Shown: piece after piece, positions 1 to 7,564 of the stretch
Position numbering within the stretch: position 1 is the first letter of the stretch
How the letters are laid out: every line of letters begins with the position of its first letter
NCBI GenBank assembly: GCA_021806765.1
Contig: JAJZQR010000248.1
Span: forward strand, 1-7,962
Length of the DNA stretch: 7,962 nt
DNA from: Chloroflexota bacterium
Lineage (GTDB): Bacteria > Chloroflexota > UBA6077
Direction: 5' to 3'
Translations under genes and position numbers: made by a program
The notes under the pieces: generated by a model
What the model was told of the DNA's origin: nothing
Database searches by the model: none
Seen by the model: only the letters and a program-made list of their open reading frames with translations

Positions 1-28
1 CATGTTCTACTAGGAGGATTGCCCGGCT

Positions 29-97
29 CATCTCACCCTCACCCCGTGACGCGACCTGGCGCAGCGTCTCGCCTCTCCCAGAGGAAGAGGGAGAGGG
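29..97. repeat. Degenerate C-rich intergenic repeat with 8-bp hairpin downstream of livF
   Basis: A C-rich lead (TCTCACCCTCACCCCGTGACG, in part) is followed by CCTCTCCC (72-79), a 9-nt loop, and GGGAGAGG (89-96). The stem shares its core with the hutU-livK hairpin and resembles a decayed copy of the same repeat class. It lies on the 3' side of livF, where an operon end could fall, but no U-tract follows on the minus strand. A terminator call is therefore not supported. Positions 1-28 show nothing recognisable. Confidence 0.5.
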
Positions 98-101
98 AAA
101 G

Positions 102-139
102 CACTCAGCACTCAGCACCCAGAACCCAGAACCCAGAAC

Positions 140-150
<11 letters not shown>
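102..150. repeat. Seven tandem degenerate heptamers overlapping the livF stop
   Basis: Reading the plus strand in 7-base steps gives CACTCAG, CACTCAG, CACCCAG, AACCCAG, AACCCAG, AACTCAG and AACCCAG, all fitting MACYCAG with no gaps. On the livF strand the unit is CTGRGTK, and the CTGAGTT copy at 143-137 contains the TGA that ends livF. The array therefore encodes the last residues of LivF and continues into the intergenic region. It is not a multiple of three, so copy-number change would alter the frame of any coding portion. Its origin is unknown; slippage of a simple repeat is the likely mechanism. Confidence 0.85.
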
Positions 151-870
<720 letters not shown>

Positions 871-874
<4 letters not shown>

Positions 875-1638
875 TCGTCGTCCTCGCGCCCCAGGTAGGC
901 CTCGATCACTTTGGGATCGGCGCCGACCTTGCCGGGATCGCCCTCGGCGATCTTGGCCCCGTGGTCCAGCACCACCACGTGGTCGCTGTGTCCCATGACC
1001 AGCCCCATGTTGTGCTCGATCAGCAGAACAGTGACACCCCGACGGCGGAGGTCGTCGATCAGCCTGAGCAACTCCTCGATCTCCGCCTGCACCAAACCCG
1101 CCGTCGGCTCGTCCAGCAGCAGCAGCCGCGGCTCCAGCGCCACGGCTCGGGCCAGCTCCAGACGCCGCTGCATCCCGTAGGGTAGCTCCCGGGCTATCTC
1201 CTCGGACTGCTTCTCCAGTCCCGCGAAGGCCAGCAGCCTCTCGGCCTCCTTCAGGAGGACCGGGTCCTGGCTGCGGCGAAAACCGCCGAAGAAGCCCCGG
1301 TTCATCCGAGCACCCAGGGCCGCGATCACGTTCTCTCGGGCCGTAAGGGTTCCGAACAGCCGCAGGTTCTGGAAGGTCCTGGCCAGACCGGCTCGGGCCA
1401 ACTGGTGGGCTCCCCATCCGGTCACGTCGCGGCCCTCGAAGATCACCTGCCCGCCGGTGGGCCGGATGATCCCGGTAACCACGTTGAAGAGGGTGGTCTT
1501 GCCCGCCCCGTTGGGGCCGATCAGGGAGGTGATGGAGCCCGCGGCCACTCCGAAGCTCACGTCGGAGAGGGCGCTCACCCCGCCGAAGCGACGGGTAAGG
1601 CCGTGGATCTCCAGCAGAGCGGTTTGAACGTCAGCCAT
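871..1638 (-). CDS. livG: HAAT-type ABC transporter ATP-binding protein LivG
   Basis: LivG is one of two cytoplasmic ATPases that power the LivHM permease. All nucleotide-binding motifs are present in its 255 residues: Walker A GPNGAGKT (41-48), Q-loop RTFQNLRLF (87-95), LivG-type signature LPYGMQRRLELARA (152-165), Walker B LLLLDEP (172-178) and switch histidine in LIEHNM (His209). The D-loop region reads TAGLVQAE where LivG proteins commonly have AGLNPxE, a mild departure. The start overlaps livM by 8 bp, and the upstream Shine-Dalgarno is weak, so coupling to livM translation is likely. The end overlaps livF in an ATGA arrangement. The acidic tail REDDE is encoded by codons that also contain the GAGGA ribosome-binding sequence (885-881) used by livF, a compact dual use of sequence. 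Confidence 0.96.
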
Positions 1639-2533
1639 GCTTCATCCGCCACTTGAGGGATCGAGTCTTCAACCGCCTGCCGATCCAGGAGCGCTCGCCC
1701 AGCAGCCCACCCGGCTGGAACACCATTACAGCCACGATCAGCGCGCCGTAGACGGACATTCGGTAGTCTGCCAGGGGCCGGAACAGTTCAGGGGCGATCG
1801 CCAGCAGGAGGGCCCCAAACAGTGCCCCTCGGACGGTCCCCATGCCCCCGACCACGATCATCGCCAGCACGGTGATGCTCTCGTTGAAACCGAAGTTGTA
1901 GGCGATGATGAAGCCCAGGTGGTGAGCCAGCAGCGCTCCCGCGAGACCGGCGTACCCCGCCCCGATGGCGAAGGCCAGCACTTTGAGCCGTGTGACGTCC
2001 AGCCCCATGGCCCGGGCGGCCAGTTCGTCGTCCCTGAGCGCCCGCCAGCCGAGCCCTATCCAGGAGCGATCCAGCCAGAGGCTGAAGGCCACCCCGAGGA
2101 CGGCCAGGATCGCCACCATCAGAAAGAAGGTATCGGTACCGAAGCTGTAGCTGCCGATGGAGGGGTACGGGATGCCACCAATCCCCAAGGATCCGCCGGT
2201 GAAGGGCAGGTACAGGGCCAGGCTCTGTGTCACCAATCCCAGCCCCAGGGTGACGATGGCCAGGAAATCCTCCTTCAATCGCAGGCTGGGCAATCCCAGC
2301 AGCACCCCCAGCCCAGCGGCCACCACCACCGACAGGGGCATGGTGGCGAACCATGGCCAGCCCAGCTTCGTCGTCAAGATGGCCGTGGTGTAGGCCCCAA
2401 AGGCATAGAAGGCGGCATGACCCAGACTCACCTGCCCAGCGTATCCGGTGATGATGTTGAGACCGAGGGCCATCAGAACCCAGATGCCCACTACTATCCC
2501 AACCGTAAGCGCGTAGCTGTCCAGCCCAAGCAA
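1631..2533 (-). CDS. livM: HAAT-type ABC transporter permease LivM
   Basis: LivM is the second membrane-spanning subunit of the transporter. The 300 residues include the family-typical LNIITGYAGQVSLGHAAFYA (25-44), LPSLRLKEDFLAIVTLG (81-97) and the EAA-like cytoplasmic loop WRALRDDELAARAMGLDV (163-180). VVGGMGTVRGALFGA (227-241) and a final membrane segment ending MVFQPGGLLG (270-279) follow. A short basic cytoplasmic tail (RRLKTRSLKWRMKHG) ends the protein. Translation starts at TTG, which with a modest Shine-Dalgarno suggests limited output. The last codons overlap livG by 8 bp (ATG of livG at 1638, TGA of livM at 1633-1631), implying translational coupling. Unlike many LivM proteins it lacks an extra N-terminal segment, and its length fits the short form. 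No disruption is visible. Confidence 0.95.
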   Translation of the reverse strand: MLGLDSYALTVGIVVGIWVLMALGLNIITGYAGQVSLGHAAFYAFGAYTTAILTTKLGWPWFATMPLSVVVAAGLGVLLGLPSLRLKEDFLAIVTLGLGLVTQSLALYLPFTGGSLGIGGIPYPSIGSYSFGTDTFFLMVAILAVLGVAFSLWLDRSWIGLGWRALRDDELAARAMGLDVTRLKVLAFAIGAGYAGLAGALLAHHLGFIIAYNFGFNESITVLAMIVVGGMGTVRGALFGALLLAIAPELFRPLADYRMSVYGALIVAVMVFQPGGLLGERSWIGRRLKTRSLKWRMKHG

Positions 2534-2541
2534 GGGGGATT

Positions 2542-2546
2542 ACCTC
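2542..2546 (-). promoter_or_regulatory. Shine-Dalgarno supporting a TTG start for livM
   Basis: GAGGT on the minus strand (2546-2542) lies 8 nt upstream of TTG 2533. An in-frame TAA (2542-2540) closes the frame just upstream, so no earlier start is possible. The next in-frame ATG (Met21) falls within the first membrane segment. The TTG is therefore the best start. Confidence 0.7.
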
Positions 2547-2602
2547 GATCTATGTGTCTCGACCCCGGCCCCGGGGACCGGGCCAACCGATGCAAGCCGC
2601 GT

Positions 2603-2661
2603 GTAGTAACGACTTCAGTCGTTCGTGACCACGAGGAACCAACGACTGAAGTCGTTACTAC
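2603..2661. repeat. 21-bp perfect inverted repeat with palindromic arms (REP/BIME-like doublet)
   Basis: The left arm (2603-2623) and right arm (2641-2661) are exact reverse complements over 21 bp, separated by 17 bp. Each arm is a 5-bp tail (GTAGT or ACTAC) joined to a 16-bp near-palindrome, AACGACTTCAGTCGTT on the left. That core is a 7-bp stem with a 2-bp centre. The spacer holds a further small hairpin, CGTG-AC-CACG (2624-2633). Two palindromic units in inverted orientation are the hallmark of REP doublets mobilised by RAYT (TnpA-REP) transposases. A MITE-like origin is the alternative. On the transcript it would form a 21-bp stem between livH and livM. There is no U-tract, so termination is not indicated. 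The rest of the 138-bp gap (2534-2602) shows no gene. Confidence 0.85.
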
Positions 2662-2671
2662 GATAGGCTAC

Positions 2672-3538
2672 TCACACCTTGTCCACCGACCGGCCGAACA
2701 GCCCCTGAGGCCGGAAGAGCAGGATGGCGATCAGCAGCACGAAGGCGATGGCGTCCCGCCCCAGGGGCAGGTTGAAGTATCCCGTGACCAGGGTTTCCAC
2801 CAACCCCAGCGCCACCGCGGCCACTACGGCACCGGGGACACTGCCTAGGCCGCCCAGCACTACGATGGCAAATGCCTTCATGCCGGGGATGGCACCCATC
2901 CCCGGATCCACGGCGTTGAAGTACATGCCCACCAGGATCCCCGCCAGGCCCGCGAGGGCGCTCCCCACGAAGAAGCTGAGGGCCACTACCCGGTTCACGT
3001 CGATCCCCATGGAGGCGGCAGTCTGTCTGTCCTGGGCCACCGCCTGGAGGCCAAGCCCCACCCTGGTTCCACGAATCAGGTAAACCAGCAGGGCCAGTCC
3101 CAGCAGGCTCGCCGCGAAAACCAACCCCTGCTTGAAGGTTAACTGCAGTGCGCCGACGGTCACGCTGCCGGGAAAGTCGGTGGGAAACGGTCTGGTATAG
3201 GGGCCGGCTATCCGCCGCAGCATGTCCTCCAGGAAGATGTACACCCCGACGCCCGCAATGAGGGGCGCAATGGGCGATTCCCCCCGCAGCCGCCGGTAGA
3301 CCAGTCTCTCGATCAACACGCCCAGAAGGCCCGCCAGCACCAGCGCCAACGCCAGCGCAGGCCAGAAGGGGAGGCCGGTGGCCACCACCAGGAAGAGGGC
3401 CGCGTAGGCCGCCACCATGTAGACCCCACCGTGGGCGAAGTGGAGGATCCGCAGCACGCCGTACACCAGGGCGAGCCCGGTCGCTATCAGGGCGTAGACG
3501 ATGCCTATTGTGAGACCATTCGCGAGTTGTTGAAGCAT
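2672..3538 (-). CDS. livH: HAAT-type ABC transporter permease LivH
   Basis: LivH is one of the two integral-membrane subunits of the transporter and forms the translocation path with LivM. The 288-residue protein is highly hydrophobic, with about eight membrane segments. The first carries the family's opening pattern NGLTIGIVYALIATGLALVY (7-26), followed by ILHFAHGGVYM (31-41). The cytoplasmic loop GLGLQAVAQDRQTAASMGID (161-180) is the EAA-like coupling element that contacts an ATPase subunit. VVLGGLGSVPGA (226-237) and the C-terminal LLFRPQGLFG (273-282) are also typical. ATG 3538 has only a weak upstream AGGT (3550-3547) at 8 nt, suggesting lower translation than livK. It lies 93 bp after livK, across two stable hairpins, and 138 bp before livM, which is unusually far for these tightly linked genes because a repeat doublet occupies the gap. 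Confidence 0.95.
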   Translation of the reverse strand: MLQQLANGLTIGIVYALIATGLALVYGVLRILHFAHGGVYMVAAYAALFLVVATGLPFWPALALALVLAGLLGVLIERLVYRRLRGESPIAPLIAGVGVYIFLEDMLRRIAGPYTRPFPTDFPGSVTVGALQLTFKQGLVFAASLLGLALLVYLIRGTRVGLGLQAVAQDRQTAASMGIDVNRVVALSFFVGSALAGLAGILVGMYFNAVDPGMGAIPGMKAFAIVVLGGLGSVPGAVVAAVALGLVETLVTGYFNLPLGRDAIAFVLLIAILLFRPQGLFGRSVDKV

Positions 3539-3560
3539 CCTTGATGACCTAACCCCCCGT

Positions 3561-3611
3561 CCCCCTTCCCTACGAGGGAAGGGGGTCTCCCCTCCCCGAA
3601 ACGGGGAGGGG
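3561..3611. repeat. Two tandem GC-rich hairpins between livK and livH
   Basis: The first is an 11-bp perfect stem: CCCCCTTCCCT (3561-3571), loop ACG, AGGGAAGGGGG (3575-3585). The second is a 10-bp perfect stem: CCCCTCCCCG (3589-3598), loop AAA, CGGGGAGGGG (3602-3611). Flanking C- and G-rich tracts (AACCCCCCG on the left, CCGGGGGAGAGGTT on the right) extend the C-rich repeat character. They fill most of the 93-bp livK-livH gap on the 3' side of livK. No U-tract follows in the transcript direction. Such structures at a binding-protein/permease junction can impede 3'-exonucleases and favour the binding-protein mRNA, as known for REP sequences after malE. That role here is inferred; the element may simply be a dispersed intergenic repeat. 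Confidence 0.8.
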
Positions 3612-3631
3612 CCGGGGGAGAGGTTACTCTC

Positions 3632-4813
3632 TTACTTGGCCGGGTCGTACTTGTCCACGTACTGGAACTCGCCGTTCTGCACCTTCACCAGGAAGATGGT
3701 CTTCACCACCTCGCGATTCTGGTCGAAGCTCACGTTCCCGGCGACACCTTCGACCTTGCTCGCAGGCAGCGCGGCCTTGATCTGGTCAGGGGTCGTCCCG
3801 CCTCGCTTGATGGCGTCGGCCAGGACCTCGACGGAGTCGTAGGCCGATGCGGCCAGGAAGTCCGGGGTGCCTCCGCCATACTTGGCCTTGTAGTTCTTGA
3901 TGAAGTCCTGCACCTTCTGGCGAGGGTCCTGCCGCGAGAAATCGGTGGTCAGGATGACGCCCTCGGCGTCCTTGCCCGCCAGCTTCGGGAACTCAGGCGA
4001 GTCCACGCCGTCGGTGGACAGGATCGGCTTGGTGAAGCCCATCTGCCTGGCCTGCTGGACTATCAAGGATGCCTCGGCGTAGTACCCCACCACGTAGAGC
4101 GCATCGGGGTTGGAATCCTTCACCGCCGTGATAAGGGGGGCGAAGTCCTTCTGGCCGATGGAGTAAGTTCGCGCCACAGGCACCGTGCCGCCATCATTCT
4201 TCATCGTGGTGGTGAAGCCCTCGGCGATACTGGTGCCGTAGTCGTTGTCCACGTTCAGCATGGCGATGTTCTTGTAGTTCAGCTTCTTTGTGGCGTAGTC
4301 CGCCATCGCCTGGCCCTGAACCTGGCCCACGTAGATGATCCGGAAGATCTCGTCGCCTGCCTTGGTGATCTCGGGATGCACCGCATAGGCGACCATCATG
4401 GGGACCTTGGCTCGCTGGAAGATCGGAGCCGCCGCCCGAGAGGGCGTGCTGTAGGAGCCGTCCACCACGGCCGCCACCTTGTCCTGCTCGATCAGCTTCT
4501 GGGCGACGCTGGATGCCTGCTCCGACTTGTTCTGGTCGTCGTAGGGCACCAGGGTGAGCTTGACGCCAGGGATAGCGTTGGCCGCGTTCAACTCGTTGAT
4601 GGCCATCTCAGCACCGTTCTTGGCACTGGTGCCATCAGAAGCCGAGTCGCCGGTCAGCGGCCCGAAGAAACCGATCTTCACCTCTTTGACGCCTGCCGAC
4701 CCCGCGCTGCCCGCGGAGCCCGACGGTTGCGACTGGCACGCGCTCAGCGCCAGGGCAGCAAACATCCCGAGCAAGGCTAACCCGACCAATGGCCATCGCA
4801 GCGATTTCCTCAT
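3632..4813 (-). CDS. livK: HAAT-type ABC transporter substrate-binding lipoprotein (LivK/LivJ-like)
   Basis: This 393-residue extracytoplasmic receptor delivers substrate to the LivHM permease. The N-terminus has a basic region (MRKSLRW), a hydrophobic core and lipobox LSAC with Cys26. A flexible linker containing three GSA units (32-40) follows, indicating a membrane-anchored lipoprotein. The mature part is a type I periplasmic-binding fold (Peripla_BP_6) beginning VKIGFFGPLTGDSA. By an ungapped hand alignment to E. coli LivJ, Ser79, Tyr150 and Tyr202 correspond to Ser122, Tyr192 and Tyr244. Ala100, Thr102 and Glu226 correspond to Tyr143, Val145 and Asp268. The last two positions help bind the alpha-amino group in LivJ, so the ligand may not be a standard leucine-type amino acid. 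The gene sits directly after hutU and is flanked on both sides by hairpins. The livK symbol denotes family and position; the true substrate is unknown, with histidine or urocanate as contextual candidates. Confidence 0.93.
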   Translation of the reverse strand: MRKSLRWPLVGLALLGMFAALALSACQSQPSGSAGSAGSAGVKEVKIGFFGPLTGDSASDGTSAKNGAEMAINELNAANAIPGVKLTLVPYDDQNKSEQASSVAQKLIEQDKVAAVVDGSYSTPSRAAAPIFQRAKVPMMVAYAVHPEITKAGDEIFRIIYVGQVQGQAMADYATKKLNYKNIAMLNVDNDYGTSIAEGFTTTMKNDGGTVPVARTYSIGQKDFAPLITAVKDSNPDALYVVGYYAEASLIVQQARQMGFTKPILSTDGVDSPEFPKLAGKDAEGVILTTDFSRQDPRQKVQDFIKNYKAKYGGGTPDFLAASAYDSVEVLADAIKRGGTTPDQIKAALPASKVEGVAGNVSFDQNREVVKTIFLVKVQNGEFQYVDKYDPAK

Positions 4814-4820
4814 CGAGGAC

Positions 4821-4830
4821 ACCTCCTTTT
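4821..4830 (-). promoter_or_regulatory. Strong Shine-Dalgarno that fixes the livK start
   Basis: The minus strand reads AAAAGGAGGT at 4830-4821, a near-perfect anti-16S match. Its GGAGG core is 8 nt from the ATG at 4813. A longer frame could begin at GTG 4822, but that codon overlaps the GGAGGT core itself and cannot be its start. The ATG also gives a textbook lipoprotein signal peptide. Confidence 0.85.
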
Positions 4831-4838
4831 GATTATTT

Positions 4839-4859
4839 CCCTCTCCCTTTGGGAGAGGG
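4839..4859. repeat. Perfect 9-bp hairpin between hutU and livK
   Basis: CCCTCTCCC (4839-4847) and GGGAGAGGG (4851-4859) are exact reverse complements around a 3-base loop. The hairpin starts 6 nt after the hutU stop codon and ends 8 nt before the livK Shine-Dalgarno. There is no U-tract, and an A-rich run follows on the transcript, so it does not look like an intrinsic terminator. It belongs to the same C-rich hairpin class as 3561-3611 and 72-96. It may be a REP-like repeat, an RNA-stabilising or processing site, or both. Confidence 0.8.
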
Positions 4860-4865
4860 TCGTAG

Positions 4866-6533
<1,668 letters not shown>

Positions 6534-6556
6534 GGCTGTCCCTCCTTAGCCAGACA

Positions 6557-7366
6557 CTAAGCGCCAGAAAGCACCCGATGGTCGGCCGGCTGCCTCGCCG
6601 TCAACCCGTGGGCGAAGCCCTCCGGCCATAGAGCCTCCATCTCATCCGCCGCTGCCCGCAAGGCGCCCAGGAAGCCGAGGCGGCGCTCCTCCGCAAACCG
6701 GAAGGTGGGCGCCACGATGTCCAGGGCTCCCAGGGGGGCGCGGGTCACCCGATGCAGTATCGGTACGGCAATGGCCGAGACGTGGGGGATCAACTCCTCG
6801 TCCTGGGCAGCGAAACCGAGGGCAGCCGTCCTCTCCAACTCGGCCCGCAGGACACCCAGGTCGGTGATGGTGCGCTCGGTCCTGGCCTGAAGCCCCTGCC
6901 TGGCCGCTATGCCTGTGGCCTCGTCCAGAGAGAAAGCGCTGAGCCATGCCTTGCCCGCGGCACTGGCATGCAGGGCGATCACCCGACCCATCAGCGACTT
7001 CACGGCGATGCGGGCATCCCCCTCGGCCTTGGCTATGACGTACAGCTGCTCGCCGTCGCCTGCCGACAGTTGAACCAACTCCCCCACCTCGGCCGCCAGC
7101 CGGTTCAGCACGGGCTGGGCACCGGCGGGGAAGCCGAGCCGATCGGTGAGGCGGTTGACCAGGGCCAGCAACTTCAGGGTCAGGTCGTAGCGACCGGTGA
7201 GGGAGTTCTTGGCCAGGTAGCCGTCGCCCTCCAGGGTGCTGAGGAGTCGGGAGGTGGAGCCCTTGTTGATCCCCAGCCGGTTGCTGAGATCGCTCACGCT
7301 CGCTCCCTCCGGGGAATCCACCAGGATCTCGAAGATCTCCATCACCTGGCTAACGGCGCCGATCAT
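6557..7366 (-). CDS. IclR-family transcriptional regulator, probable local hut/liv operon regulator
   Basis: This 269-residue protein has the usual IclR architecture. The N-terminal winged helix-turn-helix spans about residues 1-65, with the recognition region VSDLSNRLGINKGSTSRLL (24-42) and a wing ending GDGYLAKNSLTGRYDL. The C-terminal ligand-binding domain contains the family-typical ALHASAAGKAWLSAF (131-145) and VSAIAVPI (196-203) segments. The ATG at 7366 follows AAGGA with a 5-nt spacer. The gene is first in the transcription unit, ends 23 bp before hutU, and sits downstream of a good promoter and a half-site cluster. IclR proteins sense small carboxylates or aromatics and can repress or activate. 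IclR-type HutR regulators of histidine use are known in Corynebacterium, whereas many bacteria use GntR-type HutC. Urocanate, histidine or a downstream intermediate is therefore a plausible effector, inferred from position only. Confidence 0.92.
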   Translation of the reverse strand: MIGAVSQVMEIFEILVDSPEGASVSDLSNRLGINKGSTSRLLSTLEGDGYLAKNSLTGRYDLTLKLLALVNRLTDRLGFPAGAQPVLNRLAAEVGELVQLSAGDGEQLYVIAKAEGDARIAVKSLMGRVIALHASAAGKAWLSAFSLDEATGIAARQGLQARTERTITDLGVLRAELERTAALGFAAQDEELIPHVSAIAVPILHRVTRAPLGALDIVAPTFRFAEERRLGFLGALRAAADEMEALWPEGFAHGLTARQPADHRVLSGA

Positions 7367-7417
7367 CTTGGTCCTTCCAGGCGGCCCCGCCGACGCGGGC
7401 CACTGATGCGGAGGATG

Positions 7418-7449
7418 TGCAACGGGATTGCACCATGCAACCCAGTTGC
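7418..7449. promoter_or_regulatory. Cluster of four alternating TTGCA/TGCAA half-sites, candidate operator
   Basis: Plus-strand half-sites are TGCAA (7418-7422), TTGCA (7428-7432), TGCAA (7436-7440) and GTTGC (7445-7449). Neighbours form inverted repeats: TGCAA-5 bp-TTGCA, then TTGCA-CCA-TGCAA, then GCAAC-CCA-GTTGC. The half-site centres are 8 to 10 bp apart, close to one helical turn. The cluster starts a few bases downstream of the predicted transcription start, where a bound protein could block RNA polymerase. IclR-family regulators commonly bind palindromes at their own promoter, so autoregulation by the adjacent gene product is the natural reading. An RNA-level alternative exists, because the leader RNA could form mutually exclusive short hairpins from the same half-sites, but no U-tract was seen. 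The symmetry is observed; binding is inferred. Confidence 0.6.
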
Positions 7450-7458
7450 GTGACGCCG

Positions 7459-7487
7459 ATTGTAGGAGGAATCGAGGGCGCCGTCAA
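7459..7487 (-). promoter_or_regulatory. Sigma70-type promoter for iclR-hutU-liv operon
   Basis: On the minus strand a -35 box TTGACG (7487-7482) and a -10 box TACAAT (7464-7459) each match consensus at 5 of 6 positions. They are separated by exactly 17 bp (7481-7465). Transcription would start near 7453, giving an untranslated leader of about 85 nt before the IclR start codon. It lies in the only sizeable gap upstream of the gene set, and no comparable promoter was seen at the other gene junctions. The hexamers and spacing are seen directly; activity is inferred. Confidence 0.75.
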
Positions 7488-7564
7488 GATGGGCGCATCG
7501 AGCCTGTGGGACTAGCGGTCTCCATCCTTCCGATCCTGGCCTCAAAGACCGAGGCGGCATAGAG

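Noticed and set aside
875..1417. Upstream extension of the livF frame by 181 codons
   Set aside because: The extra part lies inside livG, is Gly/Arg/Ala-rich without any motif, and the family start MTDLLQVDQL has its own Shine-Dalgarno at 885-881.
2534..2602. GC-rich stretch with CCCCGG palindromes next to the repeat doublet
   Set aside because: Pairings are short and imperfect and explained by base composition; no separate feature is supported.
1637..2848. A 403-codon open frame on the plus strand opposite livM and livH
   Set aside because: It is rich in Gln, His, Gly and Pro with no domain, lies wholly antisense to a convincing permease pair and crosses the repeat doublet. It is a product of high GC content.
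3561..3611. Double hairpin between livK and livH as an intrinsic terminator
   Set aside because: There is no run of T in the transcription direction, and the essential permease genes lie downstream in the same orientation.
4814..4822. GTG start for the binding protein three codons upstream of ATG 4813
   Set aside because: The GTG overlaps the Shine-Dalgarno sequence, which is correctly spaced only for ATG 4813.
7539..7555. GCCTC-7 nt-GAGGC hairpin after the SMC-like gene as a terminator
   Set aside because: The stem is only 5 bp with a 7-nt loop and no U-tract follows, so it does not qualify.
7363..7560. Short minus-strand open frame in the leader region of iclR
   Set aside because: It covers the promoter and half-site cluster, its composition is Arg/Gly/Pro-rich, and no domain is visible.
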